Below, piece by piece: positions 28,408 to 37,494 of a DNA stretch of 64,000 nt. Source of the stretch: Hydrogenophaga sp. PBL-H3 (lineage in GTDB: Bacteria; Pseudomonadota; Gammaproteobacteria; Burkholderiales; Burkholderiaceae_C); the NCBI RefSeq assembly GCF_010104355.1, contig NZ_CP044972.1, forward strand, positions 1 to 64,000. Reading direction: 5' to 3'. The translations under genes were made by a program, and so were the position numbers. How positions within the stretch are numbered: the first letter of the stretch is position 1; each line of letters begins with the position of its first letter. Below the pieces are notes generated by a model. That model was not told where the DNA came from, did not search any database, and saw nothing but the letters and a program-made list of their open reading frames with translations.

Positions 28408-29337
28408 TCATGGCGCCGTGTTCTCGGCGCCAAATACCTGGTCGACAAATGCCAGCAGCGAAGCGGTGGGCTGTTTGTCGCGATGCACGACCAGGTGAGA
28501 TTGTCGGAGCTGCCGCGGCAAGGTCGTGGAGATGCGGCACAGGCGGCCGGCCTCCAAAGCGTCGCTCACGACCCACGACGAAAGGCAGGCCACCCCCATA
28601 CCCGCCTCGGCCGCATGTTTGATCGCCTCCGAACTTCCCAGCTCGATGCTTCGACGGTAGGAGCGCAAGTGGGGCAGCAGACTTTGGTCGGTGGCCTCGC
28701 GCGTTCCCGAGCCCGACTCACGCAACAGCCAGACCCCTTCACGCAGTGTCCGCATTGGCACCCGCTCGCCGGCCAGGCTCATTCGTGCCCACGCGCTGTC
28801 AGGCGATGTAACGACCACCATCTCGTCCTGGTGCCATGGCGTGACGGCCAGCGCCGCTTGGTGGCAAGGCCCTTCGATCAGGCCCACGTCCAGTTCAAAC
28901 GCAGCGACCGCGTCACAGATGGCCGCCGTGTTTCCGATCACGACCTTTGAGCGCCAGGCACTGGCATGGCCCGGTTGCGCTGCGACAAAACGGGCCAGCA
29001 GCCTGGGCAGCACATAGTTGCCGATGGTGGTGCTGGCGCCGATGCGCAGCGACTGCGCCTGGGCGCTGCCATCGCGGGACATCAGCTCGATGCCGGCGGC
29101 ACCGTCCAGCAGCGCCAGGGCCCGCGGCAGTAACGCACGGCCGTTGTCGTTGAGCAGCAGGCGCTTGCCCGCGCGGTCGAACAGGCGCAGCGACAGCAGC
29201 CGCTCAAGTTCATTCACGGCCGAGCTGGTGGCCGACTGCGACAGCGCAATCTCGGCGCTGGCTGCCGTGGTAGTGCCGCTGCGCGCAACCGCCACGAAGA
29301 TCTGCAGCTGTCGCAGCGTGAGGCGAAGGGTATTCAT
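28408..29337 (-). CDS. LysR-family regulator, YeiE/CysB-like, divergent from YeiH
   Basis: 309 residues from the ATG at 29337. The N-terminal winged HTH covers about 8-65 (LRQLQIFVAVARSGTTTAA, ALSQSATSSAVNELERLL), followed by a periplasmic-binding-like effector domain (about 95-300). It is divergent from a YeiH-family exporter, the arrangement seen for the sulfite-responsive regulator YeiE in other bacteria. A much longer open frame (to 30255) runs antisense through yeiH and is not real. With a sulfite dehydrogenase 7 kb away in the same cargo, sulfite is a reasonable effector guess. Confidence 0.9.
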   Translation of the reverse strand: MNTLRLTLRQLQIFVAVARSGTTTAASAEIALSQSATSSAVNELERLLSLRLFDRAGKRLLLNDNGRALLPRALALLDGAAGIELMSRDGSAQAQSLRIGASTTIGNYVLPRLLARFVAAQPGHASAWRSKVVIGNTAAICDAVAAFELDVGLIEGPCHQAALAVTPWHQDEMVVVTSPDSAWARMSLAGERVPMRTLREGVWLLRESGSGTREATDQSLLPHLRSYRRSIELGSSEAIKHAAEAGMGVACLSSWVVSDALEAGRLCRISTTLPRQLRQSHLVVHRDKQPTASLLAFVDQVFGAENTAP

Positions 29338-29454
29338 GGCGGATTCGTTTGCAAAGCGATTAGATGGGTACATCTTAGCGATACAACCCGTTTGACGGGT
29401 CATCCATGAAGCCGGAAGATTTGTCCTCACGAACTTCAACCGGAGGCAAGCAGC

Positions 29455-30561
29455 ATGACCATCAACGTACTTCCTGAGCCACGCACATCGGCCTCTGCAT
29501 CGGCTTTCGCACGCATGCTCCCCGGCCTGGCCCTGAGCGGCGCCTTGGCTGCCACCGGTATCGCGCTGGGCCGCATCGCCTGGCTGCAGGACCATGGCTT
29601 CAGTGCGCTGACGCTGGCCATCGTGCTGGGCATGATCGTGGGCAACACGGTTTACCCGTGGGCCCCGCGCTTGGCGGTAGCCAGCGGCGCCGGCGTCAAC
29701 TTCTCCAAGCAGAACCTGCTTCGCCTGGGCGTGGTGCTGTACGGCCTGCGGCTCACCGTGCAGGACATTGACCATGTCGGCATCGCTGGTGTCGCCATCG
29801 ACGCGATGATATTGGGTTCGACCTTCGCACTGGCCTGCCTCATCGGCACGCGCTGGCTGGGCCTGGAGCGCAAGACGGCGATGCTGATCGGCGCTGGCAG
29901 TGCCATCTGCGGCGCTGCTGCGGTGATGGCCGCCGAGCCGGTGGTCAAGGCGCGCGCCGAGCAGGTCACGGTGGCGGTGGCCACGGTGGTGGTGTTCGGC
30001 ACGCTGGCGATCTTCCTGTACCCGGCGCTGTTCGAGCTGAACCGGCACTGGGCGCTGATCCCCGGCGGCGCCAACGGGTTCGGCATCTACGTCGGATCGA
30101 CCATCCACGAGGTGGCCCAGGTGGTGGCCGCAGCACGTTCGGTGGGCCCGGACGCAGCCAACTCGGCCGTCATCGCGAAGATGGTTCGAGTAATGATGCT
30201 GGCGCCGTTCCTGGTGATGCTGTCGGCTTGGCTGGCGCGCGACAGCACCCTGCAAGCCCTAGTGGAGGCAGAGCATGCTCACGCCAAGGGTCAACTCGCT
30301 GTGCCCTGGTTCGCCTTCGGCTTCGTCGCGGTCGTGTTGCTCAATTCGCTGCAATGGCTGCCGGCGTCGGTGGTGGCAGTGACGACCGAGATTGACACCG
30401 CGCTGCTGGCGATGGCGATGGCTGCGCTCGGCCTGGCCACGCACATCGGCGCCATTCGCAAGGCCGGGGCCAAGCCGCTGCTGCTGGCGTTGATCTTGTT
30501 CGGCTGGCTCATCGTCGGAGGCGCGCTCATCAACCGCTGGGTGCCGGCCCTGCTGGGCTGA
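29455..30561 (+). CDS. yeiH: YeiH family (UPF0324) putative sulfate/sulfite exporter
   Basis: 368 residues, a polytopic inner-membrane protein with about ten helices. Family hallmarks are GVNFSKQNLLRLGVVLYGLR, GAGSAICGAAAVMA and GANGFGIYVGSTIHEVAQVV. The family is annotated as putative sulfate exporter; a sulfite-linked role is supported mainly by its LysR partner. It is divergent from the LysR gene with a 117-bp shared control region. Start is the ATG at 29455. Confidence 0.92.
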   Translation: MTINVLPEPRTSASASAFARMLPGLALSGALAATGIALGRIAWLQDHGFSALTLAIVLGMIVGNTVYPWAPRLAVASGAGVNFSKQNLLRLGVVLYGLRLTVQDIDHVGIAGVAIDAMILGSTFALACLIGTRWLGLERKTAMLIGAGSAICGAAAVMAAEPVVKARAEQVTVAVATVVVFGTLAIFLYPALFELNRHWALIPGGANGFGIYVGSTIHEVAQVVAAARSVGPDAANSAVIAKMVRVMMLAPFLVMLSAWLARDSTLQALVEAEHAHAKGQLAVPWFAFGFVAVVLLNSLQWLPASVVAVTTEIDTALLAMAMAALGLATHIGAIRKAGAKPLLLALILFGWLIVGGALINRWVPALLG

Positions 30562-30722
30562 AGCCTCGAATTCACGGCCCAGGGCCCTGACCCTAAATTT
30601 CTTTGCACGCTCTGGAATAGACCGCATGCCGACGCCGTCTGCTCTTTTGTCGGGACCTATCTGACCCTTCGTCCCGCACTCACCCCCCTTCACTTCACAC
30701 CAACCCTTCATCGGAGCCCACA

Positions 30723-31154
30723 ATGTTCAAGACTTTCGCTTTCGCCGCCACCGCCCTGACGCTCGCCTCCGGCAGCGCCTTCGCCGCCCCCAGCGACGAC
30801 GCCCGCACGCACTTCCAGGCCATCGCCTCGGGCGACACCCAGATCGTCATGCGTGCCTATGCCGACCAGGCCCAGCTGAACTGGGTAGGCGGCCCACTCG
30901 ACGGCACCTATGCCACCACCGATGCCATTCGCGGCACCTGGGAGAAGTTCGGCAAGGCCGTCGGCCCACTGAAGCTCACAGTCGGCCAGATTGAAGAATC
31001 GGCCAACCCCAAGGGCGCCACCGTCTCGGCCAACGTCGTCTTCGAAGGCAAGATGCCCATCAAGGTGCGCTACGTGCTGACGTTCCGTGAAGGCAAGATC
31101 GTCAGTGAAACCTGGCAGATCGACCCCAAGCTGGCGGTGGCTGCGGCTTACTGA
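30723..31154 (+). CDS. Secreted NTF2-like (SnoaL-type) protein
   Basis: 143 residues with a clear Sec signal peptide (MFKTFAFAATALTLASGSAFA, cleavage near 22). The rest has the cone-shaped NTF2/SnoaL pattern: an N-terminal helix with HFQAIASGDTQIVMRAYADQ, then alternating strands. No catalytic role can be inferred. It heads a plus-strand run of secreted proteins and an ECF sigma factor, and is likely a periplasmic member of that sigma-factor regulon. Confidence 0.78.
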   Translation: MFKTFAFAATALTLASGSAFAAPSDDARTHFQAIASGDTQIVMRAYADQAQLNWVGGPLDGTYATTDAIRGTWEKFGKAVGPLKLTVGQIEESANPKGATVSANVVFEGKMPIKVRYVLTFREGKIVSETWQIDPKLAVAAAY

Positions 31155-31202
31155 ACGGCACGCAGCGTGGCTACTCTCCACCAGACCCCAAAGGACAACC
31201 CC

Positions 31203-31592
31203 ATGAAGCACCTTTCGACTCTGGCCGCGCTGCTGATCACAGCGGCTTCCTTCGCGGCACCACTCACCGGCGCTATGGCTGCCGACGCGCCGGCCAAGCT
31301 CGCCAACGGCGCGCTGGTCGACGCCAAGGGCATGACGCTCTACACCTTCGACAAGGACGTGGCAGGCAGCGGCAAGAGCACCTGCAACGGCGGCTGCGCC
31401 GCGCTGTGGCCGCCCGCGATGGCCGCCGCCAGCGACCAACCCGCCGGTGCATACACGATCGTCATGCGCGACGACGGTGCGCGCCAGTGGGCCTACAAGG
31501 GCAAGCCGGTGTACACCTACCAGGCCGACCAGAAGCCCGGCGACCGCGCCGGCGACAACTTCAAAGACGTCTGGCACATCATCAAGGAATGA
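31203..31592 (+). CDS. Secreted COG4315-type repeat protein
   Basis: 129 residues from the ATG at 31203, with a signal peptide ending near 25 (AMAADAPAKLANG). It has the two-motif secreted repeat of the COG4315 family: LVDAKGMTLYTFDKD, CNGGCAALWPP, then YKGKPVYTYQADQKPGD and VWHIIKE. Members are often encoded beside ECF sigma factors and are thought to be periplasmic stress proteins; the function is unknown. It lies 47 bp before the sigma-factor gene. Confidence 0.85.
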   Translation: MKHLSTLAALLITAASFAAPLTGAMAADAPAKLANGALVDAKGMTLYTFDKDVAGSGKSTCNGGCAALWPPAMAAASDQPAGAYTIVMRDDGARQWAYKGKPVYTYQADQKPGDRAGDNFKDVWHIIKE

Positions 31593-31638
31593 CATTTGCT
31601 GTCGACTTCCGTCCAGACCCTCAGGCCACGACCCCCCG

Positions 31639-32142
31639 ATGCAAGACGACGCAAGCCTGCTGAGCTGGGTGCCGCGCCTGCGCCGCTATTCGCACGCGCT
31701 GGTGAACAACCGTGACGACGCCGACGATCTGGTGCAGGACACGCTGGAGCGGGCCTGGGCCAAGTCGAACCTGTGGGGCGGCGTGGCCGACATGCGCGCC
31801 TGGCTCTTCAGCATCATGCACAACCTGCACGTCGATGGCGTGCGCCGTCCCAGGCTGCACACCGTGACCATGGACGACGACACGCCCGAAGTGCCGGTGG
31901 CGCCGACACAAACCGACAGGCTGGCTGTACTGGATCTGCAGGCTGCACTGGACTTGCTGCCCGTCGAGCAGAAGGAAGTGCTTCTTCTGGTGACGCTGGA
32001 AGACATGGCCTATGCCGATGTGGCGCAGGCCCTGGGTATCCCCATCGGCACCGTGATGTCGCGCCTGTCGCGAGGCCGTGAGCGCCTGCGCGGCCTGATG
32101 GAAGGCCGCGCAGAACCGGTGCGGCTGAAAGTCGTCAAATGA
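31639..32142 (+). CDS. ECF RNA polymerase sigma factor (first of two)
   Basis: 167 residues from the ATG at 31639. Sigma region 2 is seen in RYSHALVNNRDDADDLVQDT and ADMRAWLFSIMHNLHVD, and region 4 in LDLLPVEQKEVLLLVTLEDM and ADVAQALGIPIGTVMSRLSRGR. The longer open frame back to 31447 is a shadow of the preceding gene. The downstream gene, 19 bp later, encodes a membrane-anchored anti-sigma factor, so this is a sigma/anti-sigma switch. Its regulon probably includes the neighbouring secreted proteins. Confidence 0.92.
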   Translation: MQDDASLLSWVPRLRRYSHALVNNRDDADDLVQDTLERAWAKSNLWGGVADMRAWLFSIMHNLHVDGVRRPRLHTVTMDDDTPEVPVAPTQTDRLAVLDLQAALDLLPVEQKEVLLLVTLEDMAYADVAQALGIPIGTVMSRLSRGRERLRGLMEGRAEPVRLKVVK

Positions 32143-32161
32143 ATGTATTGCGAAGCAACCC

Positions 32162-33061
32162 ATGAATACCGACCGTCCGCCACCGTCCATTCCCCCGGTC
32201 ACCGAGGCCGACCTGCATGCGTTCGTTGATGGCCGCCTGCCCGCTGAGCGCCAGGTCGAGATCGCCGCTTATCTGGCCGCACGCCCTGAAGACGCGCAGC
32301 GCCTGGAGGCCTACCGGGCGCAGAAGCGCGAACTGCACGTCTTGTTCGATCCCGTGCTGTATGAACAGCCGCCGCAGCGCCTGCTGAAATCGGCGCGCCC
32401 GCGTGCCGTGCCGCAGACGCCTTGGTACCTCCAGCGCCTGGCCGCTGGGATCGCCATCGCCGTCATCAGCGGCGCCACAGGCTGGGGCTTGCGGGGCGGC
32501 CTGCCCGCGGGGGGCGACGATGCCGGCCGCATGGCCGCCGCAGCACCCGCCGAGCGCGGCCTGACGCTGGTGTCAGCGGGCAGCTTCGCACAGCGCGCGG
32601 CGGTGGCCCATGCGGTGTACAGCCCAGACGCGCGCCGCCCGGTCGAGGTGGACGCGGCGCACGAAGACCAGCTCGTGGCCTGGCTGTCCAAGCGCATGGG
32701 CGCGCCGATGAAGCCGCCGCACCTGCAGGCCCAGGGCTACACGCTGGAAGGCGGGCGCCTGTTGCCGGGTGGCCAGGGGCCGGTGGCGCAGTTCATGTAC
32801 CGCAACGAGCTCGGCAGCAAGCTGACGCTGTACGTGTCCAACGATGTCGCCGACGTGGGCAGTGCCGCGGGGCCGGACAAGGCACTGCAGGCCGGCGTGA
32901 AGAACACAGACACGGCCTTCCGCTTCGCACGCGAAGGTGTGGTCAATGTCTTCTACTGGGTCGACGGTCCCTTCGGCTACGCCCTGTCGTCCGACGCCGA
33001 CCGCAGCGTGCTGGCGCAGGTGTCGGCCGAGGTCTATCGGCAACTTGGCACCCCGCGCTGA
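32162..33061 (+). CDS. Transmembrane anti-sigma factor (first pair)
   Basis: 299 residues. The N-terminal zinc-finger-less anti-sigma domain has the pattern VTEADLHAFVDGRLPAERQVEI...YLAARPEDAQRL (about 13-50). One membrane helix follows near 96-115 (LAAGIAIAVISGATGWGL), then a periplasmic domain of about 180 residues. This is the standard design for releasing an ECF factor upon an envelope signal. It follows the sigma gene by 19 bp. Confidence 0.88.
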   Translation: MNTDRPPPSIPPVTEADLHAFVDGRLPAERQVEIAAYLAARPEDAQRLEAYRAQKRELHVLFDPVLYEQPPQRLLKSARPRAVPQTPWYLQRLAAGIAIAVISGATGWGLRGGLPAGGDDAGRMAAAAPAERGLTLVSAGSFAQRAAVAHAVYSPDARRPVEVDAAHEDQLVAWLSKRMGAPMKPPHLQAQGYTLEGGRLLPGGQGPVAQFMYRNELGSKLTLYVSNDVADVGSAAGPDKALQAGVKNTDTAFRFAREGVVNVFYWVDGPFGYALSSDADRSVLAQVSAEVYRQLGTPR

Positions 33062-33222
33062 AGGCCAGGGCGGCGTCGGCGCGACGCGCTGTCGGCATGC
33101 CCAGGGAATGAAACGGCCCGAGCCGCGCTCTTGACCTGAAGCAAGCGCTGGGCAGTGGTTCATCGGCGGCTGCCGGCCCACGACCCAAGCGATCACTCTC
33201 CACAACAACTCAGAAAGCAAAC

Positions 33223-34617
33223 ATGACCACCCAACGCCGCGACATTCTCAAGTACACCCTGGCCGCCGCGGCAGCCAGCGCGCTGCCCGCAGCACATGCC
33301 CAGGCCCCGTCCGGCGCTTCAGCGGGAGCCGCAGCCACCGGCATCGACCCGCGCGATCGCGTCTTCATCACCAATGAAGACTCCAACACGCTGGTGGTCA
33401 TCGACCCGAAGACCAACACCGTCGAGTCGACGATCAACCTGACCAGCTTTGACGAAGACCCTCGTCCCCCGTTTCGCTTTGTGACGGCCGGCGTGGCGCC
33501 AACGCACGCGGCGATGGTCCACAAGCCGCTGTACCACGGCTGTATCGATGCGCACGGCGCGGTGCCGTCGCCCGATGGCCGGTTGCTGGCCACCAGCGGG
33601 CGCGGCTCCAGCAACATTTATCTGATCGACGCCGAGCAGCGCCGCGTCATCGGCAACACACCCAACCCTGCGTCTGGGCCCACCACCAACCCCGAGCGCC
33701 TGAGTAGTGGCCTGCTGCTGGGCCGCGAACCGCACGAGCCCACTTTCACGCGCAACGGCCGCGAGCTGTGGGTCACGCTGCGCGGTGAAGACCGCATTGC
33801 CATCGTCGGCGTCGATCGTGCCGTTCGCCAGCTCAAGGGGGCCGACAGCCCGGGCTCCAGCGCGGTTCGCCAATACCTGCCCACGCTGAGCGGCCCGGCG
33901 CAGGTGTGGTTCAACCGTGAGGGTACGTTGGCCTTTGTGGCCAGCCAGAAGGTGTCGAAGATCGACGTGTTCCGCGTCAACCCCGGCGCGGATGGCCACA
34001 GCCAACCGCAGCGGCTGACCACGCTGGACATCAGCGCACAGGACAAACCCGGCTTCACGCCCTTCATGAAGACCACACCCGACGGTGCCGAGGTGTGGTT
34101 CTCGCACAAGCTGGCTGATGCGGTGTCTTGCCGCTCGACGCAAGGTGGCTTCGACCTGATCGACACCGTGCCGCTGGGCATGGGCGCGCGGCCCAACCAC
34201 GTTGAGTTCGTGCGCAATGCGCGCGGCAGCGTGGTCTATGCCAGCCTGGCGCGCATCGACGATGGTGGCCCCGGCGGCGTGGCGTCGAGCCCGATCGCCA
34301 TCATCGACCGCAGCGCTCCGGGCGGACAGCGCAAGGTGGTGGGCACCTTCTCCAGCCGTGGCCGCGAGTCGCACGGGTTGTGGACCAACCCCGAGAACAC
34401 GCTGCTGTATGTGGCCCACGAACAGGACGAGCTGCCCGGCACGCCCAACGCGGGCCAGACCGTGTGCAGTGCATTTGATGTGAGCGACCCGCTGCGCCCG
34501 ACCTTCATTGCGCAGATCCCCCTGGGCAATCTGACGCTGCCCTCTGGCGCGCTGCGCAACAAAAAGAGCATCAACCTCGTCTACGTGCGTGTGGGCGAGA
34601 AGGGCCAGACGGCATGA
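33223..34617 (+). CDS. Secreted YVTN-type beta-propeller protein with Tat-like signal
   Basis: 464 residues. The N-terminus MTTQRRDILKYTLAAAAAS has a twin-arginine motif (QRRDILK) and an apolar region ending in AHA. The mature part has repeated propeller blades with phrases such as VFITNEDSNTLVVIDPKTN and NIYLIDAEQRRVIGN. Such proteins are periplasmic; some bind metals or act in electron-transfer assembly, but the substrate here is unknown. It starts 161 bp after the anti-sigma gene, and its stop overlaps the DUF305 gene by 4 bp. Confidence 0.83.
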   Translation: MTTQRRDILKYTLAAAAASALPAAHAQAPSGASAGAAATGIDPRDRVFITNEDSNTLVVIDPKTNTVESTINLTSFDEDPRPPFRFVTAGVAPTHAAMVHKPLYHGCIDAHGAVPSPDGRLLATSGRGSSNIYLIDAEQRRVIGNTPNPASGPTTNPERLSSGLLLGREPHEPTFTRNGRELWVTLRGEDRIAIVGVDRAVRQLKGADSPGSSAVRQYLPTLSGPAQVWFNREGTLAFVASQKVSKIDVFRVNPGADGHSQPQRLTTLDISAQDKPGFTPFMKTTPDGAEVWFSHKLADAVSCRSTQGGFDLIDTVPLGMGARPNHVEFVRNARGSVVYASLARIDDGGPGGVASSPIAIIDRSAPGGQRKVVGTFSSRGRESHGLWTNPENTLLYVAHEQDELPGTPNAGQTVCSAFDVSDPLRPTFIAQIPLGNLTLPSGALRNKKSINLVYVRVGEKGQTA

Positions 34618-34973
34618 GCGGCGCGCACACCAGCCACGGCGCCAGCGCCGCGCACACCAGCGCATTCCAGCGGGATATGGACGAATCGATGGCCCGCATG
34701 ATGCAGGCCATGCACAGCCCGGGCTACGCAGGCCAGGCCGACCAGGACTTTCTGGCGATGATGATTCCGCACCACGCCGGCGCTGTGGACATGGCGCGGC
34801 TGGTGTTGCAGCATGGGCGCGATCCTGTCACCCGGCAGTTGGCCGAGGAAATCATTGCCGGGCAGACGGTGGAGATCCAGAGCATGCAACGCCGACTGCA
34901 CACCCTGCAGCAGCGCACAGCCAAAGGTGCGGAAGCGGAATTTCCGTCGCTGGGTGGGACGCGGGGGCCTTGA
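34614..34973 (+). CDS. DUF305 family protein
   Basis: 119 residues with the DUF305 ferritin-like pattern: FLAMMIPHHAGAVDMARLVL and EEIIAGQTVEIQSM. DUF305 proteins are found with copper or redox stress genes and carry conserved His and Met residues that could bind metal. Here the protein lacks an obvious signal peptide from its ATG at 34614, which overlaps the propeller gene's stop by 4 bp; the two are coupled. Confidence 0.85.
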   Translation: MSGAHTSHGASAAHTSAFQRDMDESMARMMQAMHSPGYAGQADQDFLAMMIPHHAGAVDMARLVLQHGRDPVTRQLAEEIIAGQTVEIQSMQRRLHTLQQRTAKGAEAEFPSLGGTRGP

Positions 34974-35043
34974 TCGACAGCCCTAGGGAAAGTACCGATG
35001 AGCGCCACGGAATGAACCAAGCCACGCAGCGCTCTTGATCACC

Positions 35044-35577
35044 ATGCTGTTCCAGTCTGCCGAGTCCCGCTATAACCAATGGGTGCGTGAGCACTACCGT
35101 TTTTTGCTGCGCAGTGCGTGGGCGCTCACTGGTTCGCGCGCCATTGCCGAAGACGTGGTGCAAGACTGTTTTGCCAACGCCTGGAAGCACCGGGAGCAAC
35201 TGCGCGACGCTGCGCTGGCACGGGCTTGGCTCTTTCAGATCATGCGCCGCGCCGCCTTTCGCCAGGCCGCACCCAGCATGCAGTCGCTGGACGATGAAGA
35301 GCAGCCCGAGCAAGCGGCGCCCGACGCGGGGCTGGACGACAAACTCGATGTCGTCAAGGCGCTCGCGCGCCTGGCGCCCATCCACCGCGAGGTGCTGGTG
35401 CTGTTTTATTTCGACGACATGCCCACCGCCCAGATGGCCGAGGCGCTGGAGATCGCGCCCGGCACGGTGTTGTCGCGCCTAGCCCGTGCGCGCGACGCTT
35501 TGAAGCTGGCCATGGGGGTACCTGCGACACCCAAGGCCGATGTCAACGTTACCCCGTTTCGCAGGACCAAGACATGA
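35044..35577 (+). CDS. ECF RNA polymerase sigma factor (second)
   Basis: 177 residues from the ATG at 35044; a TTG at 35035 is possible. Sigma region 2 lies in REHYRFLLRSAWALTGSR and AIAEDVVQDCFANAWKHR, and region 4 in LARLAPIHREVLVLFYFDDM and MAEALEIAPGTVLSRLARAR. It is not a copy of the first factor, sharing only family positions. The next gene overlaps by 4 bp and encodes a membrane protein that fits an anti-sigma factor. It probably controls the sulfite dehydrogenase genes that follow. Confidence 0.91.
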   Translation: MLFQSAESRYNQWVREHYRFLLRSAWALTGSRAIAEDVVQDCFANAWKHREQLRDAALARAWLFQIMRRAAFRQAAPSMQSLDDEEQPEQAAPDAGLDDKLDVVKALARLAPIHREVLVLFYFDDMPTAQMAEALEIAPGTVLSRLARARDALKLAMGVPATPKADVNVTPFRRTKT

Positions 35578-36176
35578 GCCCCGATACCGACGCGCCTTTC
35601 CTGCCCGACAGCGAATTCGATTTGCGCGCGCGCGCCGAGTTGGCGATCGCCTTCGAGGCCAGCGACGCACCGGCACACCTGTACCGAAAGCCGCAGCCGC
35701 TGCTGGCGCGACGCGGCTTGCAGCGTTTTCTGGCTGCGCTTTTGCTGGCCGGTGGCACCAGCGGCGGGGTGCTAGCCGTGCGACCGCCAGCGATGGTGCG
35801 CGACGCGATCGACCACGAATACCACGAGCGCAGCTTGCGGGGCAGTTTCATGGAGCAGCGCCAGTTGCTCATGCACCTGGGCATGCGGGACGCCAACGTG
35901 GTGCCCGGGTTTCCCCAACTCATGCGGCCATGCGATATCGAAGGTCACCTCGCTTACCACCTCACCACGTTCTTCGAGAAGGGCGGCATGGTGACGGTGT
36001 ATGCCTTTGACCAGCCTGTGGACCTGCGCGAGGCCAGCGGCTGGTGGAGCAACGTGCACTGGAAGGTGATCCGCTCGCGCGAGGGCAAGCCCTTGTTGCT
36101 GGTGGCCCAGAAAAAGAAGGCACTGGCGGTCGCGCAGACGGCACTGCAGGCACCTCCCGTGTCCGGGCCAGGCTGA
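35574..36176 (+). CDS. Putative anti-sigma factor, membrane protein
   Basis: 200 residues. The N-terminal cytoplasmic part (about 1-50, DSEFDLRARAELAIAFEASD) is followed by one membrane helix near 51-65 (FLAALLLAGGTSGGVLAV) and a periplasmic domain of about 130 residues. The topology and the 4-bp overlap with the sigma-factor gene are typical of anti-sigma factors. No zinc-binding ZAS motif is visible. The periplasmic domain is unrelated to that of the first pair as far as can be seen. Confidence 0.75.
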   Translation: MSPDTDAPFLPDSEFDLRARAELAIAFEASDAPAHLYRKPQPLLARRGLQRFLAALLLAGGTSGGVLAVRPPAMVRDAIDHEYHERSLRGSFMEQRQLLMHLGMRDANVVPGFPQLMRPCDIEGHLAYHLTTFFEKGGMVTVYAFDQPVDLREASGWWSNVHWKVIRSREGKPLLLVAQKKKALAVAQTALQAPPVSGPG

Positions 36177-36261
36177 GGCACCGCGTCCCTGTCAACGAAT
36201 CAACCGCTCACCCCTTTCACCCCAACCGGCGCACGACGCCCAACCACCGGAGACCCCAGAA

Positions 36262-37494
36262 ATGAACCAACAACCCACCTCGCTCCCCCGGCGCCACCTG
36301 CTGGCCGGCAGCGGCGCTGCTTTGGCTGCCGTTGGTCTGGCCAGCTTTGGCCGCACCGCAGCCGCTGCTGGTGAGACCGCGCCCGTCGCCGTGGCCGGTG
36401 CTGCCAAGCCTCTGCCAGCGTACGTGGGCTGGAAGGACCCGGCCAGCCTGATCGTGCACAGCAGCACCACCATTGAGACCAAGCGCAGTGTGTTCGGCAC
36501 CAGCGTAATCACGCCGTCCGAGCAGCTCTACATCCGCAACAACCTGCCCGCGCCCGACGCCTCGATCCTGGGCAACCGCGATGCCTGGGAGATCAACATC
36601 GAGGGGGTGAAGAACCCGCGCAAACTCACGCTGGGCGACCTCAAGCGCATGGGCATCGAGACCACGGCGATGGTGTTGCAATGCTCTGGCAACGGACGCG
36701 GCTACTTCCCCAACAAGCCCAGTGGAACGCCTTGGCAAGTGGGCGCAGCAGGCTGTGTGGTGTGGAGCGGTGTGCCGGTGCGCTGGGTGGTGGATGCCCT
36801 GGGCGGCGTGGAGGCCGGCATGGCCTACCTCACCGGCACAGGCGGCGAAAAACTCCCCGATGGACTGGACCCCAAGAGCGTGATCGTGGAACGATCGGTG
36901 CCTGCTGCCGCACTCGCCGATGCCCTGCTGGCCTGGGAAATGAACGGTGTGCCGATTTCGCTGGCCCACGGCGGCCCACTGCGCTTGATCGTGCCGGGTT
37001 ACACGGGCGTGAACAACATCAAGTACGTCAAACGCCTGGCCTTCACCGCTCAGGAGACCGACGCACGCATCATGTCGCACGGCTACCGCATTTCACCGCC
37101 CGGCGCGAAGGGCGACCCGTCGCAGCCATCGGTGCAGGAAATGACGGTGAAGTCGTGGATCAACGGTCCCGGCACGGACGGCGCCCCGCTTAAAGCGGGT
37201 GACACACAGATCCATGGCGTGGCGTTTGGCGGCATGAACGCGGTGGCCAAGGTCGAGGTTTCTCTGGACGGCGGAAAAACCTGGCAGCTCGCGCGCATGG
37301 TGGGGCCCGACCTCGGCCGCTTTGCGTGGCGGCAGTTTGTTTTTGCGGCACGCCTGCCGGCGGGCCAGTTCACCCTGGCGAGCCGAGCCACCGACACCGC
37401 AGGCAACGTGCAGCCCGAACAACGCATGGAAAACGCGGGCGGCTACAACAACACCAGCTGGGCCGACCACGCCGTGAAAGTGAGCGTGGCATGA
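36262..37494 (+). CDS. Periplasmic molybdopterin sulfite dehydrogenase (SorA/SoxC-like)
   Basis: 410 residues. A Tat signal (LPRRHLLAGSGAALAAVG) leads to a sulfite-oxidase-type molybdopterin domain with the Mo-ligand cysteine in VLQCSGNGRGYF, the conserved HGGPLRLIVPGYTGVNNIKYVK, and a C-terminal Mo-co dimerisation domain (AVAKVEVSLDGGKTWQLA). It oxidises sulfite to sulfate and passes electrons to cytochrome c. The next gene, starting 4 bp before its stop, encodes such a cytochrome, giving a SorAB-like pair. It lies downstream of an ECF sigma unit. Confidence 0.92.
   Translation: MNQQPTSLPRRHLLAGSGAALAAVGLASFGRTAAAAGETAPVAVAGAAKPLPAYVGWKDPASLIVHSSTTIETKRSVFGTSVITPSEQLYIRNNLPAPDASILGNRDAWEINIEGVKNPRKLTLGDLKRMGIETTAMVLQCSGNGRGYFPNKPSGTPWQVGAAGCVVWSGVPVRWVVDALGGVEAGMAYLTGTGGEKLPDGLDPKSVIVERSVPAAALADALLAWEMNGVPISLAHGGPLRLIVPGYTGVNNIKYVKRLAFTAQETDARIMSHGYRISPPGAKGDPSQPSVQEMTVKSWINGPGTDGAPLKAGDTQIHGVAFGGMNAVAKVEVSLDGGKTWQLARMVGPDLGRFAWRQFVFAARLPAGQFTLASRATDTAGNVQPEQRMENAGGYNNTSWADHAVKVSVA

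Noticed and set aside
28408..30255. Single 615-residue minus-strand protein including the LysR regulator
   Set aside because: The upstream half is antisense to yeiH; only 28408..29337 reads as a LysR protein with a normal start.
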